Assembly (NCBI RefSeq): GCF_000191045.1 | Contig: NC_015185.1 | Coordinates: 62,001 to 126,000, forward strand | Source of the DNA: Desulfurobacterium thermolithotrophum DSM 11699 | GTDB taxonomy: Bacteria; Aquificota; Aquificia; Desulfurobacteriales; Desulfurobacteriaceae | DNA: 64,000 nt | Direction: 5' to 3' | Shown here: positions 1 through 8,531 of the stretch, piece after piece | How the letters are laid out: each line of letters starts with the position of its first letter | Numbering within the stretch: the first letter of the stretch is position 1 | The notes under the pieces: generated by a model | What the model saw: the letters and a program-made list of their open reading frames with translations, nothing else | What the model was told of the DNA's origin: nothing | Databases searched by the model: none | Translations under genes and position numbers: made by a program

Positions 1-132
1 ACGAAAGCTATTAACAAGGTTAGCTATAAAAAAGAAAAGCTCAGGATTTTTTTTCAAAAATTTAAGAAGTTCATCTATCTCTTTAGTCTTTAACTTCTTT
101 GCACTTTTCCCTTTTCTACAACTACAGCTCAT
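1..132 (-). CDS. Unknown protein, N-terminal 44 residues only
   Basis: An open frame runs from an ATG (complement of 130-132) off the left edge of the window. The product begins MSCSCRKGKSAKK, a Cys-x-Cys pair followed by a Lys-rich stretch, then an amphipathic helix-like segment. Its start overlaps the stop codon of the upstream gene by 11 bases, so it is translationally linked to the two unknown genes before it. No family is recognised. The early CxC pair could bind metal or be a short tag, but nothing here decides it. The C-terminus is outside the window. Confidence 0.55.
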   Translation of the reverse strand, partial: MSCSCRKGKSAKKLKTKEIDELLKFLKKNPELFFFIANLVNSFR

Positions 133-472
133 ATTCTATTTCCTTTACAGTTATTCCAGCTTTTATTAAGTAAAGAGGAAGAAAAGCTAAAAGCTCTTCT
201 ATTTTTCTTTTCATTACCTTTTTTGCAATTACCTTGTTAGCAGTTTTTTTATCTAAAGATAAGTTTGTAACGTTAACGAACCTAATATTTGCAATTTGTT
301 CATTGCCAGAGGTAAGAGAACCAAATATTTCTACTGTTACTTTACATGTTGTTTTTTCTTTCTTAACATCTGTAGCTACCTTAACGTTTAAGTTGCATTC
401 TACTGTTTTTCCCGCAATTCCTGGATCTATGAAAACTTCTTGAAGTACCCAGTAACTTGATTTTTCCTTCAT
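122..472 (-). CDS. Conserved-looking hypothetical protein, 116 aa
   Basis: Complete frame starting MKEKSSYWVLQEVF, with no signal peptide, membrane segment or recognised motif. The middle is beta-rich in appearance (alternating V, T, I), and the last third is a basic helix followed by a short hydrophobic stretch. Its ATG overlaps the stop of the preceding 131-aa gene by 4 bases and its end overlaps the next gene, so the three form a tightly coupled minus-strand operon of unknown function. I do not recognise the family. The gene call itself is supported by the overlaps and lack of a competing frame. Confidence 0.7.
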   Translation of the reverse strand: MKEKSSYWVLQEVFIDPGIAGKTVECNLNVKVATDVKKEKTTCKVTVEIFGSLTSGNEQIANIRFVNVTNLSLDKKTANKVIAKKVMKRKIEELLAFLPLYLIKAGITVKEIEYEL

Positions 473-864
473 TCTCTTTCTCCTAATACTCTTACCACTT
501 CACAAAGGAAATCTACTGAAGAGGTAGCCCAAACTCGGAGCTCTATCTCTTTTTCTCTTCCGGCATCTTCTGCCCATCTAAGTCTTTGAAAAACTCTATG
601 GAAGGAATTGTAAATTACCTTTCTTGCTTCCAGCGAAGAACAGTCAAGTTCTTTAAATTTTTTTTCTAAAAACTCTAACCTTTCTTTTCCTTCCTTTTTA
701 AATATTTCCTTAATTGCTCTATTTGTAACCTTATTTGGAGGAAGCTGATTAATTACTTTAAAAAGTTTTCCTTTAAAAAGGTCAAAAGCCTCTGAAGGCT
801 TCAAATTATAAATTGATGGCAAATCTGTTTTAGCAATCTTCACGCTAATCCTTATCTTTGTCAT
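469..864 (-). CDS. Hypothetical protein, 131 aa
   Basis: First gene of the minus-strand trio at the left edge, starting MTKIRISVKIAKTDL. It is rich in Lys, Glu and Arg, mostly helical in appearance, and ends VVRVLGERE. No domain, metal motif or membrane segment is visible. The start lies only 17 bases from the divergent pgeF start, so the two genes share one short promoter region. The stop overlaps the next ATG by 4 bases, indicating translational coupling. Function unknown; it might be a phage- or competence-associated protein, but that would be a guess. Confidence 0.7.
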   Translation of the reverse strand: MTKIRISVKIAKTDLPSIYNLKPSEAFDLFKGKLFKVINQLPPNKVTNRAIKEIFKKEGKERLEFLEKKFKELDCSSLEARKVIYNSFHRVFQRLRWAEDAGREKEIELRVWATSSVDFLCEVVRVLGERE

Positions 865-881
865 GTTAGAATTCTATCATT

Positions 882-1484
882 ATGAAGTATGAAATATTCA
901 TTTCTGAAAAACCAAAAGACGGGCGTGAAATAAATGAAATTAAGGGAATACCTGTTTTAAAACCTATTCAAGTTCATGGAACTAACATTGTTTTTGTGGG
1001 TCGCTCTGTTCCGTTCAATCTTCAGGCAGATGCCATAGTTACAGATAGTAAGAACTACTGGATAGGGGTTTTAACTGCCGACTGTCTTCCTGTTTTTCTT
1101 GTGGGAGAAGGAGTTGTAGGTGTTGTTCATGCTGGTTGGAGAGGAACTCTTAAAGGAATTGTCTTTAATACTGTAAAGTATATTTCTGAGTTTTCTGCTG
1201 TTAAAAAGGCTATCTTGGGAGTTTCTATTTGCAGTCAATGTTACGAAGTAGGAGAGGATGTTTACTCTCTTTACCCAAAAGAGTATTCCAAATGTTTTAA
1301 AAAGTTAAAAAACAGCAAATTTCTTTTTGACCTTAAGGAGGCAAATAAGATTCAACTAAAAGCTGCAGGAGTCCATGAAATAGAAGACATTAAAAAATGT
1401 ACCGTTTGTAATAATGATATTTTCCATTCCTATAGAGCAGAAAAAACAGACAAGAGAATACTTTCGGCAATAAGGATTATTTAA
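882..1484 (+). CDS. pgeF: PgeF/YfiH-type purine nucleoside phosphorylase (laccase-domain protein)
   Basis: Matches the DUF152/YfiH family, multi-copper-oxidase-like in old annotation but now known to act on purine nucleosides and to edit peptidoglycan precursors. Visible motifs are VHGTN (residues 31-35), TADC (65-68), HAGWRG (83-88) and CYEVG (120-124), with a late HSYR. The conserved His and Cys residues are the zinc ligands of the family. At 200 aa it is shorter than the usual 230-250, with a trimmed N-terminus. The stop overlaps the dprA start by one base (TAATG), so the pair is coupled. Confidence 0.9.
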   Translation: MKYEIFISEKPKDGREINEIKGIPVLKPIQVHGTNIVFVGRSVPFNLQADAIVTDSKNYWIGVLTADCLPVFLVGEGVVGVVHAGWRGTLKGIVFNTVKYISEFSAVKKAILGVSICSQCYEVGEDVYSLYPKEYSKCFKKLKNSKFLFDLKEANKIQLKAAGVHEIEDIKKCTVCNNDIFHSYRAEKTDKRILSAIRII

Positions 1485-2497
1485 TGGAAGAAACTTTAAT
1501 TTCGATAGCTTTTCTATTTAAAAGAGGAATTGGTGCACGAAAGTATATTTTTCTTCTTAAGAATTATGAAAGCTTATCTGAAGCTGTAAGAAAAGAGAAA
1601 ATAGATTTAAGTAAAGAGCTAAAATTAGCTGAAAAAGAGTTAAGAAAAGCTAAAAAGCTTGGTATCAAGATAGTACCTTTATGTTCGGAAAGTTATCCTT
1701 CCCTTCTTAAAGAAATTCATCAACCTCCTATTGTTCTTTATGTAAGGGGAACTTTACCAGATATTCCTTTTATTGCAGTGGTTGGTTCAAGGAAAACATC
1801 TAACTATGGAAGAAGAATTGCTTATTCGCTTGGGAAATTCCTTTCAGAGAACGATATATCAGTCGTAAGTGGTCTTGCCTACGGAATAGACTCTTATGCT
1901 CATAAAGGAGCAATTGATGGAAAAGGAAAAACTATTGCTGTTCTTGGAAGTGGAGTTGATTCTATCTATCCACGAGGGAATTTTTCTCTTGCTGAGAGGA
2001 TAGTTGATACAGGTGGAGCTATTATTTCTGAATTTCCACTGGGAACAAAACCTTCAAAAGAGAATTTTCCCCGTAGAAACAGAATAATAAGTGGTATTTC
2101 TCACGCTACTATAGTAGTTGAAGCAGGAGAAAAAAGTGGAGCTCTAATAACGGCCGATTTTGCGTTAGAACAGGGAAGAACTGTTTTTGCAGTACCAGGA
2201 AACATAGACTCAAGTTTTAGTAAAGGTACAAACAGATTGATAAAAGAAGGAGCTTCTCCTTTGCTTGACTTTAAAGACCTATTTGATGAACTATCTTTCC
2301 TAAAAAAGTCTTCTATCAAACAGTATATACCTGAAAACTTTAAAGGAATTTATGAACTTCTTTCTAGATCTCCTCTTTCAATTGATCAAATCGCTGATAA
2401 ACTTGACATGGATATTCCAACTTTAACCACACTTCTTTTGGAAATGGAAATATTAGGTCTTGTTAGAAAAGAAGGAGGCATTTACACAACACTCTAA
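1484..2497 (+). CDS. dprA: DNA-processing protein DprA
   Basis: DprA/Smf binds incoming single-stranded DNA during transformation and loads RecA. The Rossmann-like core shows GSRKTS (residues 101-106), SGLAYGID (129-136) and LGSGVDSIYP (154-163), followed by the FPRRNRIISG segment, all family hallmarks. The N-terminus has the short helical SAM-like region, and the last 60 residues look like the DprA winged-helix (DML1-type) domain. Length of 337 aa is normal. It overlaps pgeF by one base. Convergent lepB begins 18 bases after the stop. It implies the organism may be naturally competent. Confidence 0.95.
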   Translation: MEETLISIAFLFKRGIGARKYIFLLKNYESLSEAVRKEKIDLSKELKLAEKELRKAKKLGIKIVPLCSESYPSLLKEIHQPPIVLYVRGTLPDIPFIAVVGSRKTSNYGRRIAYSLGKFLSENDISVVSGLAYGIDSYAHKGAIDGKGKTIAVLGSGVDSIYPRGNFSLAERIVDTGGAIISEFPLGTKPSKENFPRRNRIISGISHATIVVEAGEKSGALITADFALEQGRTVFAVPGNIDSSFSKGTNRLIKEGASPLLDFKDLFDELSFLKKSSIKQYIPENFKGIYELLSRSPLSIDQIADKLDMDIPTLTTLLLEMEILGLVRKEGGIYTTL

Positions 2498-2515
2498 AGC
2501 TAATTTTTTTCACGC

Positions 2516-3169
2516 TCAATTAATAAGTTTAAAAATCCTATTAAATCTTGGAAGATGTTTTTCACCGTCCCAAGAGAAGAATATTATTCTGGCAATGCCT
2601 ACAATTTTACTTCTATCTACAAAACCCCAATAACGGCTGTCATAACTATTGTTTCTGTTATCTCCCATCATCAAGTACTTATCCTTTGGTATGACAAATA
2701 CCTGTGTATTGTCTCCTCTACCTCCTGTTTTTAGAATAAGATGCTTCTTTTCACCACCTTCTTTCCTTGGCAAAAATTCATAAAAGAGTCTTCCTTTATA
2801 ACTTGAACCTTTTTCAGTGTAGGAATAGGTACCACCAGGTTCGTATTTACACGGCTTTCCATTTATGTAAACTTTGCCGTCAATTACTTGAACTTTATCT
2901 CCTGGAACACCAATTATTCGCTTTATGTAGTAAACATCTTCATTAAGGGGAAAGTGAAAAACAACAACATCTCCCCTATCAGGTTCTCTAAGATGATATG
3001 TTATCTTATCGACAAGAATAAAGTCTCCAACAAGCAAAGTAGGAATCATAGAACCTGAAGGAATATGAAAGGACTGAACGAGGAAAGTTCTTATTATCAG
3101 AGCTAAAACCAATGCTATTGCAAAAGATTTCAGATTTTCTACTATTTTATTTTGCATTGCTATCTCCAC
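2516..3169 (-). CDS. lepB: Signal peptidase I
   Basis: Membrane serine protease that removes signal peptides of secreted proteins. One N-terminal membrane segment (about residues 15-32) is followed by the catalytic Ser motif PSGSM (Ser40), the Lys motif YIKRIIGVPGD (Lys83) and the GDNR box near residues 168-171, then SYDSRYWG. The length, 217 aa, is normal for a single-TM enzyme. The chosen ATG gives MEIAMQNKI; Met5 is an equally plausible start. It is divergent from the outer-membrane protein gene at 3219, with a 49-base shared promoter region. Confidence 0.96.
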   Translation of the reverse strand: MEIAMQNKIVENLKSFAIALVLALIIRTFLVQSFHIPSGSMIPTLLVGDFILVDKITYHLREPDRGDVVVFHFPLNEDVYYIKRIIGVPGDKVQVIDGKVYINGKPCKYEPGGTYSYTEKGSSYKGRLFYEFLPRKEGGEKKHLILKTGGRGDNTQVFVIPKDKYLMMGDNRNNSYDSRYWGFVDRSKIVGIARIIFFSWDGEKHLPRFNRIFKLIN

Positions 3170-3218
3170 AAGGTTGTTTTGATGGTGAAATTATACTCTT
3201 TGAAAGGAGAGAGGTATT

Positions 3219-3929
3219 ATGGATTATGGCAAAAAACTATTTTTTTTGATAGTTATGGCTTGTTTTCCATTAACAGCTTTAGGACAGAATAATCAGATAT
3301 CTATTTCATATTCAAATACAGCAGGAAATACGAATACTCAAAGTCTTACAGTAGGCTATAGATTTGAAAAAGGTTTAGAAGGAAAAAGATTTTACTCAAA
3401 CGGGTCTTACTTTTATAAAAAAGACGATGGAAAAGAAACAGCTAATAAACTTGTAGTTGATAATAGATTTGAACTAGATATAACAAATAGACTTCTTTTC
3501 TTCGTTAAAAATTTCATACACAGGGACACATTTTCAGGATATAACCTGCGGTTAGGAGTAGGTCCAGGTGTAGGTTATCAGCTGCTAAAGAAAGATAACG
3601 AAAACCTTAAACTGTTTTTTGGCGCAGATTTTACTTATAACAACTATGTAGACCAAGGTACTGAAAACTATGTTGCTGGAGATGTTGGATTAGAGTACAA
3701 CAGACAGTTATTAGAAAACTTGTTTTTCACACAGAAAGTGTCCTATTTAATGTCATTAAAAAACAGTAAAGACTATTTTGTTCATAGTGAAACGTGTTTT
3801 AAGGTACCTATTACAGAAAAAATGGCTCTTGGAGTTTCTTATAAGATTAATTATCACAATCTTTTACCAGATGGCGCCAAGTATCATACCGATAAGATGT
3901 TTTCTACAAGCCTAATATACAGTTTTTAA
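3219..3929 (+). CDS. DUF481-like outer-membrane beta-barrel protein
   Basis: A signal peptide is clear: basic start, hydrophobic core to residue 22, and a likely cut after TALG. The mature part has alternating hydrophobic strands and ends SLIYSF, with the terminal Phe typical of outer-membrane barrels. The pattern of short strands and conserved GYRFEKG and GVGPGVGYQL segments resembles the DUF481/YdiY family, whose role is poorly known. A strong GGAG site lies just before the ATG. The family assignment is inference; the barrel call is firmer. Confidence 0.7.
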   Translation: MDYGKKLFFLIVMACFPLTALGQNNQISISYSNTAGNTNTQSLTVGYRFEKGLEGKRFYSNGSYFYKKDDGKETANKLVVDNRFELDITNRLLFFVKNFIHRDTFSGYNLRLGVGPGVGYQLLKKDNENLKLFFGADFTYNNYVDQGTENYVAGDVGLEYNRQLLENLFFTQKVSYLMSLKNSKDYFVHSETCFKVPITEKMALGVSYKINYHNLLPDGAKYHTDKMFSTSLIYSF

Positions 3930-4004
3930 GGATAGGAAAAAACGCAGGAAATGATAATTAGAACTATATTTAAAAGTTAAAGGAAATCTACTTTGGAGAA
4001 AGTC

Positions 4005-4622
4005 ATGGGAATAATGTTTTTTTTGATTCTATTTCTGCTTTTCATTCTAATAGTTGTTCCTTTAATGAAAAGTAATAGACAAACAGTAAGTAGGCCTAAA
4101 ACAGTCGAAATCAAAGGACTTGACGGTTCTATCTTAATGTTTTCTAATGATGGTGTTTCGTACTTTAAGGATGGAAATTTCAAATTTTTTAAGAGCTCTG
4201 AAATAAAAAGGTTTTCTTTTGAGAAGTTAGATGAAAATACCTATGAAATAAAAGTAGATAATGGTAGCGAGATAATAACTGTTCCTGTAAAAAAAGAAGA
4301 GGTGCAAAAACTTTTTCAAAGGACGTATTCTCCTAATGGGGAACTGACCTATACCCCTGGATTTCCATGGCTTGGAACAATCTTAGGTACTGCGGCAGGT
4401 TTTTTCATAGCGGACCTTATAGCTGACTCTATGCACGATGCAGTAGCTCATCAACAGGAAAACCAAGAAAAGGATAATTCAGAAGAACACGAAAAAGACG
4501 TATCAAAGGAAACCGAAACTGATAGCGATGATAAAAGCAAAGACTATGTAGACTCGGAAGGACTGGATTTTGCTAGTTACAATGACGAGTTTGAGACGGG
4601 GGATTTCTTTGACGATTTTTAA
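4005..4622 (+). CDS. Membrane-anchored protein with acidic tail, unknown function
   Basis: The product has one N-terminal membrane segment (about residues 3-22), a soluble beta-rich region, a second short Gly/Ala-rich hydrophobic stretch near FPWLGTILGTAAGFF, and a C-terminal tail of about 70 residues that is strongly acidic. I chose ATG 4005 because GGAG stands 6 bases before it; an upstream TTG at 3993 is possible. The end overlaps the next gene's start. The hydrophobic stretch plus acidic tail recalls small scaffold or chaperone-like membrane proteins, but no family is recognised. Confidence 0.65.
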   Translation: MGIMFFLILFLLFILIVVPLMKSNRQTVSRPKTVEIKGLDGSILMFSNDGVSYFKDGNFKFFKSSEIKRFSFEKLDENTYEIKVDNGSEIITVPVKKEEVQKLFQRTYSPNGELTYTPGFPWLGTILGTAAGFFIADLIADSMHDAVAHQQENQEKDNSEEHEKDVSKETETDSDDKSKDYVDSEGLDFASYNDEFETGDFFDDF

Positions 4623-7032
4623 AGATGAATTGCTCTTACAGGAGCTTTATTCCGTTAAAAAACCTGCCTCTTATCTTTCGTTAGAGCTAAATAAAAGAGC
4701 TCCCAAGTTTGAAGAAAGGGAAGTCAGATTTGTTCTTACCTATCCTGACCTTTACGAAGTTGGAACATCACATATAGGTGGAAAAATTCTCTACTACATT
4801 CTTAATGACCTTACAGATTTTGCCCTTTGCCATAGAGCTTATCTTCCCCGCCCTGATATGCAGGAATTTATGAAAAGAAAGGGAATTCCTCTTTATACTT
4901 TAGAAGAATTCCGACCAGTAAAAGATTATGATCTCTGGGGACTTTCTTTTTCTTCAGAATTAACCTATACAAACGCATTGAGAGTAATAAATCTTGCAGG
5001 TCTTCCCTTAAAAAGAGAAGAAAGAGAAGGATTTCCTATTATCTTTGCTGGTGGTCCTTGTATGTATAATCCTATTCCAATTTCTCTATTTGTTGATTTA
5101 GTGTCTATTGGTGATGGAGAAGAAACTCTTGTTGAAGTAGCAAAACTTACAAGGGAAATCAAAAAAGCAGGTGGAACAAAAGAAGACTTTTTGTACGAAG
5201 CAAGAAAAATTGAGGGTATTTGGGTTCCTAAGTTTGGTAAGTATCCTGTCAAAAAGGCTGTTTTTACAAAAATACCTGAAGGTTTTTTCCCTACTTCTCC
5301 TCCAATTCCAGTAGTTGAGACATCTCAAGATAGAATAACTATTGAAGTTTCAAGAGGATGTCTTAGAGGCTGTAGATTTTGTCAAGCAGGATTTATCTAT
5401 AGACCTTACAGAGAAAGAAACGAAAAGTTAATAGAAACGCTTTTAGAAAGTACTTTTAAGAATACTGGTTATGAAGAGGCATCTCTTTCTTCCCTTTCTG
5501 TTTCTGACCATAGTCGCTTTAATAGTCTAATTCCTGAAGTTATGGAAGTCTGCTATAAAGAGATGATTTCTCTTTCTCTTCCTTCTATGAGGGTTAAAAG
5601 CTTTAATCCAGAACTTGCATCTCAGCTTATGCAGGTAAAGAAAACAGGCTTTACTCTTGCTCCGGAAGCTGGTTCAGAAAGATTAAGGAGAGCTATAAAC
5701 AAAGACCTTACAAATGAAGATTTATTTAGAGTTGTGGAAGGATTGTTTTCAAGAGGATGGGGAAGATTAAAACTTTACTTTATGATAGGACTTCCTTTTG
5801 AAGATGAAGAAGACATAGATGCTTTAATTGATATGTTATGGCAGGTTTACAAAATCGGAAAAAAATATAAAGGTAAAAAGCATCTTGCTGCAGGAATATC
5901 CATTTTTGTTTCAAAGCCTTTTACTCCTTTTCAGTGGGAATCTTTTGCTAGTGAAGAAGAAGTAAAAGAAAAGATAGCTTACATAAAAAAGAAAGCTCCT
6001 CGAAGTTTTAAACTAAGGTTTCATGATTATAGGCAATCTTTAATAGAGGCGATTTTAACAAGAGGAAATGAGGAAGTTAGTAAACTCATTGAAACTGCTT
6101 ACCTTGAAGGATGTCAGCTTGATGGTTGGGATGAATTCTTTAACTGGGAAGGTTGGTTAAGGGCTTTTGAGAAAACAGGATTTGACGTTAAAGAAGCTAC
6201 TAAGAAGAAAGATCTTGAAAAAGAGCTCCCGTGGGACTTCATAAAAGGAGTGGTAAGCAAAAAATTTCTTATTAGAGAGTTTGAAAAAGCAAAAAAAGCC
6301 CAGAAGACTCCAGACTGTAGAATTGTAGGTTGCCATGGTTGTGGTGCTTGTACTTTGCAGCAAATAAAAGAACTAAAGAACCATCCTATTCCAGAAAAAA
6401 TAGAATTTAACGTTCCTCCAAGACCAAAGAGAGAATTTCCATTAAAGAGAAAGGTTGCTCTTGTTTTTGAAAAGAAGGGATTTACAAAATTTTTATCTCT
6501 ACTTGATCTTACCAGAGCATTTACAAGGACTTTTCGAAAGTTTGGAGTTCCTCTAAGGTATTCTCAAGGGTTTAATCCTCATCCAAAAATAAATATACTG
6601 CTTGGACTTCCTGTTGGAGTTGAAGGTAATGGAGAAATTGTTGAAGTAGAACTTACAGAAGAAAGCTATGATTTTGAAAAGTTTATTGAGAATTCAAAAG
6701 AATTTTTACCAGAAGGATTAAGATTTAAGAAGTTTATTGAGCTTCACTCTAAGGAAACTTTACTAAGTAAAATAGAAACTGTGACCTATATAATTATTCC
6801 TTTTAAAGATTATAATATTTCTTTGCTAAGAGAAGAAAAGCTTTTTAATAGAAAGGGGAAAGAAGTAGTTTTAAAAGATCACATAGCTTGGTTTAAGGAA
6901 GAAAAAAATTTAATTAAAATTGCCATAAAAGTAATAAACGGCAATATTTTAAACATTCAGGATATACTAAATTGGATAGGATTGAGCCTTGGAACAGCAA
7001 AAGTGTGTAGAGAAGAACTCATCAAAACCTAA
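4609..7032 (+). CDS. B12-binding-type radical SAM protein (TIGR03960) with C-terminal DUF2344 domain
   Basis: The N-terminal half carries a B12-binding-like region and the radical SAM cluster motif RGCLRGCRFC (Cys-x3-Cys-x2-Cys). The C-terminal third (after KRKVALVFEKKG) matches the TIGR03936/DUF2344 domain, which is a separate gene in many bacteria. This family characteristically precedes RNase G, as here, suggesting a role in RNA or ribosome modification, though the substrate is unknown. A Cys-rich patch CRIVGCHGCGAC lies between the domains. I chose TTG 4609 because GGGGGA stands 5 bases upstream; TTG 4570 and ATG 4582 are alternatives. It overlaps the genes on both sides. Confidence 0.85.
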   Translation: MTIFKDELLLQELYSVKKPASYLSLELNKRAPKFEEREVRFVLTYPDLYEVGTSHIGGKILYYILNDLTDFALCHRAYLPRPDMQEFMKRKGIPLYTLEEFRPVKDYDLWGLSFSSELTYTNALRVINLAGLPLKREEREGFPIIFAGGPCMYNPIPISLFVDLVSIGDGEETLVEVAKLTREIKKAGGTKEDFLYEARKIEGIWVPKFGKYPVKKAVFTKIPEGFFPTSPPIPVVETSQDRITIEVSRGCLRGCRFCQAGFIYRPYRERNEKLIETLLESTFKNTGYEEASLSSLSVSDHSRFNSLIPEVMEVCYKEMISLSLPSMRVKSFNPELASQLMQVKKTGFTLAPEAGSERLRRAINKDLTNEDLFRVVEGLFSRGWGRLKLYFMIGLPFEDEEDIDALIDMLWQVYKIGKKYKGKKHLAAGISIFVSKPFTPFQWESFASEEEVKEKIAYIKKKAPRSFKLRFHDYRQSLIEAILTRGNEEVSKLIETAYLEGCQLDGWDEFFNWEGWLRAFEKTGFDVKEATKKKDLEKELPWDFIKGVVSKKFLIREFEKAKKAQKTPDCRIVGCHGCGACTLQQIKELKNHPIPEKIEFNVPPRPKREFPLKRKVALVFEKKGFTKFLSLLDLTRAFTRTFRKFGVPLRYSQGFNPHPKINILLGLPVGVEGNGEIVEVELTEESYDFEKFIENSKEFLPEGLRFKKFIELHSKETLLSKIETVTYIIIPFKDYNISLLREEKLFNRKGKEVVLKDHIAWFKEEKNLIKIAIKVINGNILNIQDILNWIGLSLGTAKVCREELIKT

Positions 7033-8515
7033 AAAGCAGATACTAATAAATGCTCATACAAAGGAAGTTAGAATAGCTGTTTTAGAAGAAGGTGAACTTG
7101 TAGAGTTTTATGTTGAAAGAAAGGGTAACAGAGGAATAGTTGGAAATATTTATAAAGGTAGAGTTGTAAAGATCGTTCCTGCTGTTCAGGCTGCTTTTGT
7201 TGACATTGGAATTTCAAAAAAAGCATTTTTGTATGTAAAAGATGCAGTTACGGTTGAATTTGAAGAGGAAGAAGATCTATTTGAAGAAACAACTCAACCA
7301 CAGGAAATAGAGCTCCCTCCAATAGAGGAAGTACTTTCAGAAGGTCAGGAAGTTCTTGTTCAAGTTTCAAAAGAACCTATAGGAACTAAGGGACCAAGAA
7401 TAACAACAAACATTACAGTTCCTGGTCACTACCTTGTTCTTCTTCCAACTGTAAACAAAATAGGAATTTCAAGAAGAATTACAGATGAAGCTGAAAGGGA
7501 AAGGTTAAAGAAAATAGCTGAAGATATTAAACCGGAAGATTATGGAATTATAGTTAGAACTGCAGCAGAAGGAGCTACAAAAGAAGATCTTAAGAAAGAT
7601 CTTGAATACATACTAAGGGTATGGAAAGGATTACTAGAAAAGGCTGAAAACAGACCACCTCCATCACTCCTTTATCAAGATCTGGAAATAGTACCAAAAA
7701 CACTGAGAGACCTTCTCACAGAGGAAGTTTCGGAAGTTATTATAGATTCAAAGGCTGAGTTTGAAAGGGCTTTAAGTTTTGCGAAAGCTTTTATTCCAAA
7801 ACTTGCTGGGAGAATAAAATACTACAGCAAAGATATTCCACTTTTTCAAAGATTTGAAGTGGAAAAAGCTATAGAGAAAACTCTTTCGAGAAAGGTATAT
7901 CTTCCAAATGGCGGCTACATTGTAATAGATGAAACCGAAGCTTTAGTATCTATCGATGTAAATAGCGGAAAATTTAAGAAGACAAAAACTCTTGAGGAAA
8001 CAGCTCTAAGAATAAATCTCGTAGCAGCAAAAGAAATTGCAAGACAACTAAGACTTAGAGACATAGGTGGAATTATTGTAATTGATTTTATTGATATGAA
8101 AGAAGAAGAAAATAAGCAACTTCTTCTTAAAACTCTTGAAGAAGAGTTATCAAAGGATAGAGCAAAAACAAAAATAGTCAGTATGTCTGATCTTGGTCTT
8201 GTGGAAATGACAAGAAAAAGGGTTAAGAAGAGTCTTGGAAAAAGTTTAACAATGACATGTCCTTACTGTGAAGGAAAAGGAAGAGTAAAATCAATAGAAA
8301 CCGTAGCTTTTGAAATAGAAAGGGAAATTTTATCTCTTTTAAAAACTAATAACTCAAAGGTGATAAAAGTTTATGCTAATCCGTTGGTTGCTGAAAAGTT
8401 AAAAGGTGATGAAAAGGATATAATTGATAAAATTGAGGAAGTTTATGAAAAAAAGATAAAGGTTATTCCTGTTGAGTATTATCACATTGAGAAGTTTACT
8501 GTTGTCAGAGGATGA
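6989..8515 (+). CDS. rng: Ribonuclease G/E family endoribonuclease
   Basis: Endoribonuclease for rRNA maturation and mRNA decay. It opens with the KKQILINAHTKEVR strand, followed by an S1-like RNA-binding region with an acidic insert (EFEEEEDLFEE). The metal-binding aspartates sit in VSIDVNSGKF and IVIDFIDM, and the zinc-link motif is CPYCEGKGR. At 508 aa it is RNase G sized, without the RNase E degradosome tail. The only workable start is TTG 6989, overlapping the radical SAM gene by 44 bases, so translation is probably coupled. Confidence 0.95.
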   Translation: MEQQKCVEKNSSKPKKQILINAHTKEVRIAVLEEGELVEFYVERKGNRGIVGNIYKGRVVKIVPAVQAAFVDIGISKKAFLYVKDAVTVEFEEEEDLFEETTQPQEIELPPIEEVLSEGQEVLVQVSKEPIGTKGPRITTNITVPGHYLVLLPTVNKIGISRRITDEAERERLKKIAEDIKPEDYGIIVRTAAEGATKEDLKKDLEYILRVWKGLLEKAENRPPPSLLYQDLEIVPKTLRDLLTEEVSEVIIDSKAEFERALSFAKAFIPKLAGRIKYYSKDIPLFQRFEVEKAIEKTLSRKVYLPNGGYIVIDETEALVSIDVNSGKFKKTKTLEETALRINLVAAKEIARQLRLRDIGGIIVIDFIDMKEEENKQLLLKTLEEELSKDRAKTKIVSMSDLGLVEMTRKRVKKSLGKSLTMTCPYCEGKGRVKSIETVAFEIEREILSLLKTNNSKVIKVYANPLVAEKLKGDEKDIIDKIEEVYEKKIKVIPVEYYHIEKFTVVRG

Positions 8516-8531
8516 ATAAAAGGAGGTTATC

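Noticed and set aside
3192-3197. TATACT as -10 box for the DUF481-like gene
   Set aside because: No -35 at suitable spacing; position is reasonable but evidence too thin.
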